Origin: Mycolicibacter algericus DSM 45454
GTDB lineage: Bacteria; Actinomycetota; Actinomycetes; Mycobacteriales; Mycobacteriaceae
DNA: 64,000 bases
Reading direction: 5' to 3'
Assembly: GCF_002086455.1 (NCBI RefSeq)
Contig: NZ_MVHC01000004.1
Coordinates: 186,001 to 250,000, forward strand
In this document: piece after piece, positions 42,262 to 51,011 of the stretch
Position numbering within the stretch: the stretch's first letter is position 1
Layout of the letters: each line of letters starts with the position of its first letter
Position numbers and translations under genes: made by a program
The notes under the pieces: generated by a model
The model's database searches: none
Told to the model about the DNA's origin: nothing
What the model saw: only the letters and a program-made list of their open reading frames with translations

Positions 42262-43611
42262 ATGACCCAGACGGTTACCAGCCAGACCACGCAGCGACTC
42301 GACGCCGCGGATTCACCGGCGATCAAGCTTCCGCCGAAGCCGCGGATTCCCAAGGTGGTGAGCGGCTTGCTGTTCACCCTGGACCGGCGCCGGCTGATGG
42401 GCGCCCTGACGCGTCGCTATGGAGCCGCCTTCACCATCGACAGCCCGGTGTTCGGGCCGACGGTCTTCGTGACCGAACCGGATCTGGCCAAGCAGGTGTT
42501 CCTGGCCAACCCCGAGGACCTCGGCAACATCCAGCCCAACCTGTCCCGGATCCTCGGGCCCGGCTCGGTGTTCGCGCTCGACGGTGCCGAGCACCGCCGC
42601 CGTCGCAATCTGTTGAGCCCGCCGTTCCACGGCAAGAGCATTCGGGCCTACGAGCAGATCGTCGTCGAGGAGACGCTGCGGGAGATCGCCGACTGGCCGA
42701 TCGGCAAACCCTTCGAAACGCTGTCGCCGATGAACCGGATCACCCTGAACGTGATTCTGCGGGCGATCTTCGGGGCCGAAGGCGCTGAACTGGACCAGTT
42801 GCGGGTAGGCCTGCCCAAGTGGGTGACGCTCGGCTCCCGGCTGGTGGCACTGCCCATGCCGATCCGCAACTACGGGCGGTTCACCCCGTGGGGCCGATTG
42901 GCGGCGTGGCGTGAGCAGTACGAAGCGATTCTGGACAAGCTGATCGACGACGTGCGCGCCGACCCGAACTTCGAGAACCGCACCGACGTGCTGACACTGC
43001 TCCTGAGCAGCAGCTACGACGACGGTACGGCAATGACCCGCCAGGAGATCGGCGACGAACTGCTGACCTTCCTGGCGGCCGGCCATGAGACCACGGCGTC
43101 GACGATGGCCTGGGTGTTCGAGCGGCTGAGCCGCCATCCGCGGCTGCTCGACGAGCTCACCGCCGAGGCCGACACCGACGAGAACAAGTTGCGCCGCGCC
43201 ACGATCCGCGAGGTCCAGCGGGTGCGCACCGTGATCGACTTCGCCGGCCGGCACGTCTACGCGCCCAGCGTCCAGATCGGCGACTGGGTCATTCCCCGCG
43301 GGTACGGGGTGATTGTGGGGATCAACCAGATCCACCAGAATCCCGCCGTGTTCGCCGAGCCGGACCGCTTCGATCCGCGGCGCTACCTCGACGGCAGCCC
43401 GTCGGCATTCGAATGGCTGCCCTACGGCGGCGGCAGCCGGCGTTGCCCGGGCTCGGCGTTCGCCAACCTGGAGATGGATCTGGTGCTGCGAACCGTGTTG
43501 CGGCACTTCACTATCGAGCCGACCGCGGCACCGGGGGAGAAGTACCACTCCCGGGGAGTGGCGTTCACACCGAAGAACGGCGGGCGAATCACCGTACGAC
43601 GCCGCGGCTAA
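42262..43611 (+). CDS. cytochrome P450 (CYP138-like)
   Basis: P450 of 449 residues. Oxygen-binding I-helix AGHETTAS (273-280), K-helix ExxR (Glu317-Arg320) and heme-thiolate loop YGGGSRRCPG with Cys395. It hydroxylates an unknown substrate using ferredoxin-delivered electrons; no ferredoxin gene is adjacent. GGAGG precedes the ATG. Synteny with a TetR gene upstream and msrA downstream supports CYP138 (Rv0136). Confidence 0.87.
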   Translation: MTQTVTSQTTQRLDAADSPAIKLPPKPRIPKVVSGLLFTLDRRRLMGALTRRYGAAFTIDSPVFGPTVFVTEPDLAKQVFLANPEDLGNIQPNLSRILGPGSVFALDGAEHRRRRNLLSPPFHGKSIRAYEQIVVEETLREIADWPIGKPFETLSPMNRITLNVILRAIFGAEGAELDQLRVGLPKWVTLGSRLVALPMPIRNYGRFTPWGRLAAWREQYEAILDKLIDDVRADPNFENRTDVLTLLLSSSYDDGTAMTRQEIGDELLTFLAAGHETTASTMAWVFERLSRHPRLLDELTAEADTDENKLRRATIREVQRVRTVIDFAGRHVYAPSVQIGDWVIPRGYGVIVGINQIHQNPAVFAEPDRFDPRRYLDGSPSAFEWLPYGGGSRRCPGSAFANLEMDLVLRTVLRHFTIEPTAAPGEKYHSRGVAFTPKNGGRITVRRRG

Positions 43612-43620
43612 GATGCGCTG

Positions 43621-44082
43621 ATGAGCGACCAGGCCGCGCAACGCGTCGAGATGTTCAACGCCGCGATCGAGCACACCATCCCCGCCGCGCATCGGATGGG
43701 GGTGCAGGTCGTCGAGGTCGGTGATGGCTACGCTGCGGCCACCGTCCCGTTCGAGGGCAACGGCAACCACTTCGGCGTGGTCTATGCCGGCGTGCAGTTC
43801 ACCGTGGCCGAGGTGCTCGGCGGCATCATCGCGTTGAGCAGTTTCGACACCGCCAAATACTTCCCGCTGGTGAAGAACATCGACATCTCGTTCGTCGGGA
43901 TGGCCCGTTCGCAGCTGCGCGCCGAGGCCCGCCTCGACGCCGCCGAGATCGCCCGGATCGGCGCCGAGGCCGCCGAACGCGGCAAGGCCGACTACACGCT
44001 GGAGGCGGTGGTCACCGACGCCGACGGCAACACCGTCGCCACCACCCGCGGGCTGTATCAGCTACGGACGCACCGCCAGTAA
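43621..44082 (+). CDS. hotdog-fold thioesterase-like protein (DUF4442 type)
   Basis: Protein of 153 residues with a hotdog pattern (AAHRMGVQVVEVGDGYAAATVPF, GVVYAGVQFTVAEVLGGIIAL, VVTDADGNTVATTRGLYQL). Family members hydrolyse acyl-CoA. It begins 9 bp after the P450 stop and is probably co-transcribed with it. Substrate unknown. Confidence 0.78.
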   Translation: MSDQAAQRVEMFNAAIEHTIPAAHRMGVQVVEVGDGYAAATVPFEGNGNHFGVVYAGVQFTVAEVLGGIIALSSFDTAKYFPLVKNIDISFVGMARSQLRAEARLDAAEIARIGAEAAERGKADYTLEAVVTDADGNTVATTRGLYQLRTHRQ

Positions 44083-44102
44083 CTGTGCGGCGCACGCCGG
44101 GG

Positions 44103-44606
44103 CTAGGGCTGGCGCTGCAGCTGCCAGTCCGGCCGGATGTAGTGACAGGTGTAGCCGCCGGGGAACCGTTCCAGGTAGTCCTGGTGCTCGGGTTCGGCCT
44201 CCCAGAAATCACCGGCCGGGCTGACCTCGGTCACCACCTTGCCCGGCCAGCGCCCGGACGCGTCCACCTCGGCGATGGTGTCCAGCGCGGTCTGTCGCTG
44301 CTCGTCGTCGAGGTAGAAGATCGCCGAACGGTAGCTGGTCCCGACGTCGTTGCCCTGCCGGTTGCGAGTGGTCGGGTCGTGGATGGCGAAGAAGAACTCC
44401 AGCAGGCTGCGGTAGTCGGTCGCCGAAGGGTCGTAGCTGATCTCGATGGCCTCGGCATGGGTGCCGTGGTTGCGGTAGGTGGCGTTCGGTACGTCGCCGC
44501 CGGTGTAGCCGACTCGGGTGGCCACCACGCCGGGTTGCTTGCGGATCAGGTCCTGCATGCCCCAGAAGCAGCCGCCGGCCAGGATCGCTCTCTGGTAATC
44601 AGTCAT
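44103..44606 (-). CDS. msrA: peptide methionine sulfoxide reductase A
   Basis: Protein of 167 residues. Active-site GCFWGMQ (Cys13), followed by [26 protein letters not shown] and FFAIHDPTT, all diagnostic for MsrA. It reduces methionine-S-sulfoxide in proteins using thioredoxin. Equivalent of Rv0137c, convergent with the P450 operon. Confidence 0.93.
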   Translation of the reverse strand: MTDYQRAILAGGCFWGMQDLIRKQPGVVATRVGYTGGDVPNATYRNHGTHAEAIEISYDPSATDYRSLLEFFFAIHDPTTRNRQGNDVGTSYRSAIFYLDDEQRQTALDTIAEVDASGRWPGKVVTEVSPAGDFWEAEPEHQDYLERFPGGYTCHYIRPDWQLQRQP

Positions 44607-44624
44607 GTCTCCGATTATCCCGGC

Positions 44625-45812
44625 TCAGGCAGCGCCCGCCAGGGGATAGGAACGATAGCTGGTCAACACCGCGCTCGGCTCCCGATGCGGCGGCGCCTGC
44701 GCCGTCAGTTCGGCGAATCGGTCGAACAGCGCGAGCAGTCCCAGGCGGATCTGCATCCGGGCCAGCGGGGCGCCCAGGCAGACGTGCGGGCCGAACCCGA
44801 AGCCCAGGTGGCCGGTCTGCGACCGGGCCAGGTCGAGGCGGTCGGGGTCGGGAAACACGGCCGGATCCCGGTTGGCGGCGGCCAGCCCGAGCAGGATCGG
44901 GGCGCCGGGGTCGATGACGGCCCCGCCCTTCCCGCTGCCGAGCTCGATGGGCGCCTCGGCAACCCGGGAGATCATCATGGCCGGGCTGATGAGCCGGACC
45001 AGTTCGTCGACGGCGTGCGGGGCGGCCCCGGCGTCGGCCAGCAGCCGCTGTTGCCCGGGATTCTCGATCAGCAACGCGGTCGCCCCGGTGAGTACCGCCG
45101 TGGTGGTGTCGTGCCCGGCCGACAACAAGAAGATGGCGTTGTGCAGCAGTTCGTCGTCGGACAGTGGCAGCCCGCTGGCGGCCACCACCGACAGCAGGTC
45201 GTGGCCCGGGTCGGCGCGGCGCAGCGCCAGCAGATCGGCGAGCAGGTCCTTCATCCCGGCCGCGGCGTCGTCGGCGGCGGTGAACACCGACCGGGGTGCC
45301 GCCGGTTCCAGCGCCGCGATCAACGCCATCGACCAGTCCTGCAGGTTGTCCAGTTCGCTGTCGGGCACCCCCAGCAGGGTGGCGATGGCCCCCAGCGGTA
45401 ACGGCTTGGCGAACTCGGCCACCAGGTCGAAGCCGGCCGGGTCGAGCGCGGCCGCCAACGACCGGGCGCGGGCGGCGACTTCGGATTCGAAGGAGGCCAG
45501 TGCGCGCGGGGTGAACGCCCGCGACAGCGGTGCCCGCAGCCGGCGGTGGTCATCGCCGGACCGGTAGAACAGGTTGTGCTCGACGTGGGTCAGATAGGGC
45601 CGGCCGGGATCGAGCTTGCTGCGGTACAGGTTTCGCCGGTCGGTCCCGGCGCGTTCATCGCGCAGCATCGCCAGCACGTCGGCGTGACGGGTCAGCACCC
45701 ACAGTCCCTGGCTGTTGCGGTGTACCGGGTCGGCTTCGGCGAACCGCCGCTGATACGTCAACGGATCGGCATGCAGGTCCGGGTCGCGGAAATCGAAGTC
45801 GAGCGCGGCCAT
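44625..45812 (-). CDS. cytochrome P450
   Basis: P450 of 395 residues. AGHDTT (232-237), ExxR at Glu270-Arg273 and heme loop FGFGPHVCLG with Cys345. It is unlike the CYP138-like protein and closer in style to bacterial soluble P450s. ATG at 45812 overlaps the hydrolase stop by 4 bp; the long upstream extension is antisense noise. Last gene of a five-gene catabolic operon; likely hydroxylates the operon's substrate. Confidence 0.86.
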   Translation of the reverse strand: MAALDFDFRDPDLHADPLTYQRRFAEADPVHRNSQGLWVLTRHADVLAMLRDERAGTDRRNLYRSKLDPGRPYLTHVEHNLFYRSGDDHRRLRAPLSRAFTPRALASFESEVAARARSLAAALDPAGFDLVAEFAKPLPLGAIATLLGVPDSELDNLQDWSMALIAALEPAAPRSVFTAADDAAAGMKDLLADLLALRRADPGHDLLSVVAASGLPLSDDELLHNAIFLLSAGHDTTTAVLTGATALLIENPGQQRLLADAGAAPHAVDELVRLISPAMMISRVAEAPIELGSGKGGAVIDPGAPILLGLAAANRDPAVFPDPDRLDLARSQTGHLGFGFGPHVCLGAPLARMQIRLGLLALFDRFAELTAQAPPHREPSAVLTSYRSYPLAGAA

Positions 45813-46924
45813 CAGGTTCGTTCGGCGATCCAGGACGCCACCAGATCGGCGCAGACCGTTCGGCTGTCGGTGGGCTGCTCGAAGTAGTGGTCGCCGGCGA
45901 TGAGGTGCAGTTGCTTGTCGGTGCTGGCCAACGAGTCGTGGATGTGGTGGGCGTCGCTGGGGAAGACGCCGGTGTCCGCGGTGCCCTGAATCACCAAGGC
46001 GGGCAAGGTGATTCGGCCCAGGTGCGGGGCGCCCTGACAGAACGAGGTCTGCAGGCTCCACATCGACAGCCAGGTCCGCAGCGTGCAGTGCGCGGCGATG
46101 TTGTACGGCGCCCGGTTGGCGCGCCGCGGATCACCCAGGTAGCACCGGTTCAGCGGACGATCCGACGGGTCGAGCGAGGCATCCAGGTAGCGCGGGTCGG
46201 CCCACACCCGATGCACCGAGAACGAGCGATCATAGGTTCCGGCGGCGTTGAGGCGCTGCAACTCCGCCTGCGCCCACGCGGTGATCCGGTCGTTGCGGTC
46301 CCGCTGCGCCTGGCGGTAGCGGGTGATGAACTCCGGTGTGTACGGCGGCGCGTTCTGCTCGGCGTACATGTCCAGGTCCGGGTCGCACGACAGCGGATCG
46401 GATTCGTCGGTCACCGACGGGTCCATCCAGGCCGTCAGCACCTCCGGACGGCCGGCGTGGGCCTGGGTGGAGACGTACAGGTCGCCGGGCGGCAGAGTGT
46501 TGACCGCATCGGGTACCGGACCGCCGCCGACCGCCGTGATGTGCGGGTCGACGGCTTGCGACTGGTAGGCGGCCATCAACGATCCGCCTCCGGAGTTGCC
46601 GAGCAACACCACCACCTCGACGCCGGCCTGCTCGCGCAGCCACTGCACCCCGGCCGCGATGTCCAGCAGCGCGTGTTCGAGCAGGAAGATCGATTCACCG
46701 CTGCGGAACCGGGTATTCCAGCCCAGGAAGCCGTAACCGCGTTCGGCGATCAGCGGCGCCAGGTAGTGCTCGGCGAAGTCCACGTTGTAGTGGCTGGCGA
46801 TCACGGCCACCTTCGGCTTGGCCCCGGCCGGAGTCCAGTACAGCCCCTGCGCGGGGTGATACCCGGCCGGGTTCACCGCCCCGGTTGCCGATGTCAGCGA
46901 AACGAATTCGCGCGTTACCGCCAC
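45812..46924 (-). CDS. alpha/beta hydrolase
   Basis: Protein of 370 residues. GNSGGGSLMAAYQ gives the nucleophile elbow; LPALVIQGTADTGVFPSDAHHIH and AGDHYFEQP near the C-terminus supply the acid and His. The unusual length comes from an inserted cap (about 160-270). GTG start with AAAGGAG. Between the TetR and P450 genes in the operon; probably an esterase or C-C hydrolase. Confidence 0.78.
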   Translation of the reverse strand: MAVTREFVSLTSATGAVNPAGYHPAQGLYWTPAGAKPKVAVIASHYNVDFAEHYLAPLIAERGYGFLGWNTRFRSGESIFLLEHALLDIAAGVQWLREQAGVEVVVLLGNSGGGSLMAAYQSQAVDPHITAVGGGPVPDAVNTLPPGDLYVSTQAHAGRPEVLTAWMDPSVTDESDPLSCDPDLDMYAEQNAPPYTPEFITRYRQAQRDRNDRITAWAQAELQRLNAAGTYDRSFSVHRVWADPRYLDASLDPSDRPLNRCYLGDPRRANRAPYNIAAHCTLRTWLSMWSLQTSFCQGAPHLGRITLPALVIQGTADTGVFPSDAHHIHDSLASTDKQLHLIAGDHYFEQPTDSRTVCADLVASWIAERT

Positions 46925-46940
46925 TGCACCACTCCTTTTG

Positions 46941-47585
46941 TCATGAACCCTGTTCGCGCCAGCTCACCGAGCGATACCAGGTGTCGGTGAGCGTTTTGAT
47001 CGCCGCTTCGTCGTCGAGTTCGCGGCCCGCCACGTCACCGCCGGCCACCAGCCAGACATAGGTGAAGTGGTTGAGCATGGCGACGATGGCCGAGCCGACC
47101 AGCTCCGGGTCCGCGTCGGTCCCGTAGCCCTTGCGCTGGGCCATCCGCACCGTCTGCGCCACCCAGTCGATCGCGTCGGCGCACATGTCGCGCCAGCGCT
47201 GGGCGAACTCGTCGTTGATCATCGCCAGCTGGAACACCCCGACCATGACGCCGAGGTGTTCGCGGTAGGTCTCCCAGTGGGCGCGCACCGATTCCGCGAT
47301 GATCTCCCGCAGATCCTGGCCGGGGTGCAACGCCTGCACCGCACGGCTTTTGGCCGAGGCCCGGAAGTCCTCGGCCAGCGATGCCAGCAGGTCTTCCTTG
47401 GATTCGAAGTAGTGGTAGAACGACGCCGGCGAGCGCTTGGCGGCCGAGGTGATGTCGGTGATGGTCGTCTTGAAGAAACCCTTGCGGGCGATCACCTCGC
47501 GGGCGGCCTGTTCCAGCCGCGCTTGGGTGTCGCGGCCCCGGACGGTGGGACGGCTGTCGGCGGGCGCCGCGCCCCGGGCCGTCAC
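46941..47585 (-). CDS. TetR regulator of the VOC-P450 operon
   Basis: Protein of 214 residues with HTH RKGFFKTTITDITSAAKRSPASFYHYFESKED. It is embedded in the operon it probably controls: GTG start overlaps the hydratase stop (GTGA), and the hydrolase follows after 16 bp. Operator candidates are the GATTCGAATC-type elements at 49012-49039. Confidence 0.85.
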   Translation of the reverse strand: MTARGAAPADSRPTVRGRDTQARLEQAAREVIARKGFFKTTITDITSAAKRSPASFYHYFESKEDLLASLAEDFRASAKSRAVQALHPGQDLREIIAESVRAHWETYREHLGVMVGVFQLAMINDEFAQRWRDMCADAIDWVAQTVRMAQRKGYGTDADPELVGSAIVAMLNHFTYVWLVAGGDVAGRELDDEAAIKTLTDTWYRSVSWREQGS

Positions 47586-48415
47586 GCCGGTTCCGTCGCG
47601 TCGAGGCCGGCCACCAGCTCGGCCAGCCGGTGTTCACCGGCCGGGGTCTGGCCGCCGGCGGCCAGGAAGCGCTGCATCTTGGGCAGTGCCTCGCCCCGGC
47701 CGAGCACCTCGGCGAACGCCGAACGCTCCACCGCCAGACCGGTGTGGATGTCCGGAGCGGCCAGGGTGGCCTTGATGGCGGCGATGTCGGCCAGCGGCAC
47801 CGTGGCGATGCGCCCCACCAGCCGGTCGACGAACGCCGCGGCGCCGCCCGCATCCAGCGCCCGGTTGACCAGCCCGTAGCGTTCGGCGAGTTCGGCGTCG
47901 AGGTCGTCATGGGCCAGCATCACCTCCAACGCCCGGCCCCGCCCCAGCAGCCGGTGCAGGTGTTGCGGGCCCGAGCCGGCGGGGATGACCCCGATCCCGG
48001 TCTCGATCTGGTTGAACACCGCCCGGCCGGTGACCGCGAACCGCAGATCCAGGTTGACCAGCAGTTCCATTCCGCCGCCGGCCACCCGCCCGGCGACCAC
48101 CCCGACGGTGACCTGGTCGAGCGCCCGAAACGCGCCGACCAGGTCCTGGAACGAGCCGACCGCGGCCTCGGGATCGTCGGCCGAGGCCTGCAGCAGCGCC
48201 AGGTCGACGTGAGCGATGAAGAAATCGGGGTTGGCGCTTTGCAGCACCACCACCCGCACGTCGCTGCCGGCCGCGCTGCGCAACCAGTTCACCAGCCGCC
48301 ACAGGTCGCCCATCATCGCGGCGTCCATCAGATTGAGCTCGCCGTGGTCGATGAGTACCCGGGCCACCGGCCCATCGTGGGCGACGGCGAGCGTCGTCAG
48401 CGAGTCGAGACCCAT
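47582..48415 (-). CDS. enoyl-CoA hydratase/isomerase family protein
   Basis: Crotonase-fold protein of 277 residues (ARVLIDHGELNLMDAAMMGDL, FFIAHVDLAL, GVVAGRVAGGGMELLVNLDLRFA, GVIPAGSGPQHLHRL). The oxyanion-hole glycines are present; the usual catalytic Glu pair is only partly recognisable, so it may catalyse another crotonase reaction. It lies 10 bp after the VOC gene. Confidence 0.8.
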   Translation of the reverse strand: MGLDSLTTLAVAHDGPVARVLIDHGELNLMDAAMMGDLWRLVNWLRSAAGSDVRVVVLQSANPDFFIAHVDLALLQASADDPEAAVGSFQDLVGAFRALDQVTVGVVAGRVAGGGMELLVNLDLRFAVTGRAVFNQIETGIGVIPAGSGPQHLHRLLGRGRALEVMLAHDDLDAELAERYGLVNRALDAGGAAAFVDRLVGRIATVPLADIAAIKATLAAPDIHTGLAVERSAFAEVLGRGEALPKMQRFLAAGGQTPAGEHRLAELVAGLDATEPA

Positions 48416-48425
48416 GCGAGCCGGT

Positions 48426-48965
48426 TCAACCGAGCCGGGTGGTGTTCGAGCGGGACGTGACCACCTTGGGGTCGGCCGCCCGTTCGGTGCTGGTCAGCAG
48501 CGCATGCGCCTGCTCCGGGTCGCGCTCGAAACCCGGTGTGTCCCGGCATAACTCGACCATGATGCCGTTGGGGTCCAGGTAGTACAACGAGTGGCACCAG
48601 CCGTGGTCGACGTCCATCAGCGCTTTGATGCCGGCGGCGTCCATCCGGGCGCGGACTTCGTTCTGCTTCTCCTCGGTGGCCCGGAACGCCACGTGATTCA
48701 CCCACACCGGCAAGCCGTTCGGGCGCGACAACGAACTCGACCAGTCGGGTTTCTCACCGACGCCATGCAGGTCGAAGAACGCGATGCACGAGCCGTCGCC
48801 GAGGTCGTAGAACACGTGCCGGAAGAAGCCGTCCTGCAGTTGCTCGACCTCGGTGTGGACCAGCGGAAACCCCAGCAGGTCTTGGTAGAAGCGGTGCGTC
48901 GCCTCCAAGTCGGCGCAGGCGTAGGCCGCGTGATGCAGCCCGACGGCCGGTTTGCTGGACGTCAC
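48426..48965 (-). CDS. VOC-family dioxygenase-like protein
   Basis: Protein of 179 residues. Glyoxalase/extradiol-dioxygenase fold with metal ligands in GLHHAAYAC (His), WVNHVAFRA (His) and NGIMVELCRDTP (Glu). First gene of the operon; GTG start with AGGAG. A ring-cleavage or isomerase role is plausible, feeding the hydratase. Confidence 0.8.
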   Translation of the reverse strand: MTSSKPAVGLHHAAYACADLEATHRFYQDLLGFPLVHTEVEQLQDGFFRHVFYDLGDGSCIAFFDLHGVGEKPDWSSSLSRPNGLPVWVNHVAFRATEEKQNEVRARMDAAGIKALMDVDHGWCHSLYYLDPNGIMVELCRDTPGFERDPEQAHALLTSTERAADPKVVTSRSNTTRLG

Positions 48966-49011
48966 GGCGATCTCCTTCTGACCGGTGGGTCGACGACGTC
49001 ACCGTAACACC

Positions 49012-49039
49012 GATCCGAATATAAACCCAGATTCGAATC
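49012..49039. promoter_or_regulatory. GATyCGAAT elements in the VOC/SnoaL divergent region
   Basis: GATCCGAAT (49012-49020) and the perfect 10-bp palindrome GATTCGAATC (49030-49039) are spaced 18 bp apart. Likely operator half-sites for the operon's TetR protein. Confidence 0.4.
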
Positions 49040-49061
49040 CGCCCGCTCTCGACAACTCCGA

Positions 49062-49075
49062 TAGAACGTGTTCTA
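49062..49075. promoter_or_regulatory. KstR-type operator motif
   Basis: TAGAACGTGTTCTA matches exactly the TNNAACNNGTTNNA consensus I recall for KstR, the cholesterol-catabolism repressor. It ends 9 bp before the ATG of the SnoaL-like gene, so binding would block its promoter, and is 97 bp from the divergent VOC start. Confidence 0.6.
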
Positions 49076-49084
49076 GTTCTTCGC

Positions 49085-49591
49085 ATGACGAATCCGCAGT
49101 TCAGCCGCGCCGAGCTCGCGGCCGCGTTCGAGATCTTCGAGCAGACCGTCGCCCGCGCCGCCGAGACCAAGGACTGGGACGCCTGGGTGAGCCACTACAC
49201 CCCCGACGTCGAGTACGTCGAGCACGCGATGGGCACCATGCACGGCCGCGACGAGGTGCGGCCCTGGATCCGCCAGACGATGTCGACGTTCCCGGGCAGC
49301 TACATGACCGAGTTCCCGGCGCTGTGGTCGGTCATCGACGAGGCCGGCGGGCGGATCATCTGCGAACTGGATAACCCGATGCGTGATCCCGGCGACGGCA
49401 CCATCATCAGCGCCACCAACATCTCGATCATCACCTACGCCGGCGACGGCCTGTGGCGCCGTCAGGAGGACATCTACAACCCGCTGCGCTTCGTCGCCGC
49501 GACCATGAAGTGGTGCCGCAAGGCCCAAGAGCTCGGCACCCTGGACGACGAGGCGGCGGCCTGGATGAAGCAATTCGGAGGGAATGCGTGA
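49085..49591 (+). CDS. SnoaL/NTF2-like protein (Rv0138-like)
   Basis: Protein of 168 residues with an NTF2/SnoaL cone fold (FEQTVARAAETKDWDAWVSHYTPDVEYVEH, GRDEVRPWI, NISIITYAGDGLWRRQEDIYNP). Family members are isomerases, hydratases or ligand carriers, some in steroid metabolism. First of three coupled genes (Rv0138-Rv0139-Rv0140 order). A KstR-type site overlaps its promoter region. Confidence 0.8.
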   Translation: MTNPQFSRAELAAAFEIFEQTVARAAETKDWDAWVSHYTPDVEYVEHAMGTMHGRDEVRPWIRQTMSTFPGSYMTEFPALWSVIDEAGGRIICELDNPMRDPGDGTIISATNISIITYAGDGLWRRQEDIYNPLRFVAATMKWCRKAQELGTLDDEAAAWMKQFGGNA

Positions 49592-50613
49592 AGGCCCACC
49601 CCAAGCTGGTCATCGGCGCCAACGGCTTCCTCGGCTCGCACGTCACCCGCCAACTCGTCGATGCCGGGGAAGACGTCCGGGTCATGGTGCGCCCGAGCGC
49701 CAACACCATCGGAATCGACGACCTCGACGTCACCCGGTACCACGGCGATGTGTTCGACACCGCCACGCTGCGCGAGGCGATGACCGGCTGCGACGACATC
49801 TACTACTGCGTCGTCGACACCCGCGCCTGGCTGCGCGATCCGGCCCCGCTGTTCCGCACCAACGTCGAAGGACTGCGCAACGTCCTCGACGTGGCGGTCG
49901 AGGAGCCGATCGCGGCCGGCCTGCGCCGGTTCGTGTTCACCAGCAGCTATGTCACCGTCGGCCGCCGGCGCGGGCACCTCGCCACCGAGACCGACCAGAT
50001 CGACCGCCGCCGGCTGACCCCCTACGTGCAGTCCCGGGTGCAGGCCGAAGACCTGGTGCTGCGTTACGCGGCCGACGCCGGGCTGCCGGCGGTGGCGATG
50101 TGCGTGTCGAGCACCTACGGCGACGGCGACTGGGGCCGCACCCCGCACGGCGCGTTCATCGCCGGCGCCGTCTACGGCAAGCTGCCGTTCGTGATGGACG
50201 GCATCCGGCTGGAGGCCGTCGGGGTCGACGACGCCGCGCGGGCGCTGATCCTGGCCGCCGAGCACGGCCGCAACGGGGAGCGGTACCTGATCTCCGAGCG
50301 CATGATCACCAACGCCGAGATCATCGCGATCGCGGCCGACGAGGCCGGGGTGCCGCCGCCGGCGCGGTCGATCTCGGTGCCGATGCTCTATGCCCTGGGG
50401 GCGCTGGGCGCGCTGAAGGCCCGGCTGGGCGGCAAGGACGCCGAGTTGTCACTGAAATCGGTCCGGATGATGCGCGCGGAGTCCGAGGTCGACCACTCCA
50501 AGGCGGTGCGCGAGCTGGGCTGGCAGCCCCGGCCGGTGGAGGAATCGATCCGCGAGGCTGCGCGTTTCTGGATGAAACTGCGTGATGCCAAGAAGCGAGG
50601 GACCGCCGCATGA
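49588..50613 (+). CDS. NAD-dependent epimerase/dehydratase family protein (Rv0139-like)
   Basis: Extended-SDR protein of 341 residues. N-terminal NAD loop GANGFLGSHV, then DIYYCVVDTRAWLRD, RRFVFTSSYVTVG and TPYVQSRVQAEDLVL, where the usual YxxxK appears as YVQSR, so the catalytic lysine is replaced. GTG start overlaps the upstream stop. Possibly a 3beta-HSD-like or quinone-binding protein. Confidence 0.8.
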   Translation: MKAHPKLVIGANGFLGSHVTRQLVDAGEDVRVMVRPSANTIGIDDLDVTRYHGDVFDTATLREAMTGCDDIYYCVVDTRAWLRDPAPLFRTNVEGLRNVLDVAVEEPIAAGLRRFVFTSSYVTVGRRRGHLATETDQIDRRRLTPYVQSRVQAEDLVLRYAADAGLPAVAMCVSSTYGDGDWGRTPHGAFIAGAVYGKLPFVMDGIRLEAVGVDDAARALILAAEHGRNGERYLISERMITNAEIIAIAADEAGVPPPARSISVPMLYALGALGALKARLGGKDAELSLKSVRMMRAESEVDHSKAVRELGWQPRPVEESIREAARFWMKLRDAKKRGTAA

Positions 50614-51005
50614 CCCAGCACGACTCGGGCAGCCGACCTGTCCACATCCCGACCGCCGAGTACCCGATCACCGTGACCCCGACCGGCCGGCACGTCACGG
50701 TGCGTATCGGCGGCGAAGTCGTCGCCGACACCGACGACGCGTTGACGCTGCAGGAATCGACCCGCCCTGCGGTGCAGTACATTCCGCTGGCCGACGTCAA
50801 TGGTGAGCTGTTGAGCCGCACCACGACGTCCAGCTACTGCCCGTTCAAGGGCGACGCGGCCTACTACACCGTGACCACCGCGGCCGGCCAGACCGTCGCC
50901 GATGCGATCTGGACCTACGAACAACCGTTTCCGGCGGTCGCCGCGATCGCCGGGCATGTCGCCTTCTATCCGGACAAGGCCGACATCAGCGTCGGCCAGG
51001 ACTAG
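50610..51005 (+). CDS. DUF427 protein (Rv0140-like)
   Basis: Protein of 131 residues with DUF427 features: HVTVRIGGEVVADTDDALTLQE, SYCPFKGDAAYYTV and WTYEQPFPAVAAIAGHVAFYPDK. Small beta-rich fold of unknown activity, common in actinobacteria. 4-bp overlap with the epimerase gene. Confidence 0.85.
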   Translation: MTQHDSGSRPVHIPTAEYPITVTPTGRHVTVRIGGEVVADTDDALTLQESTRPAVQYIPLADVNGELLSRTTTSSYCPFKGDAAYYTVTTAAGQTVADAIWTYEQPFPAVAAIAGHVAFYPDKADISVGQD

Positions 51006-51011
51006 ATCGGC

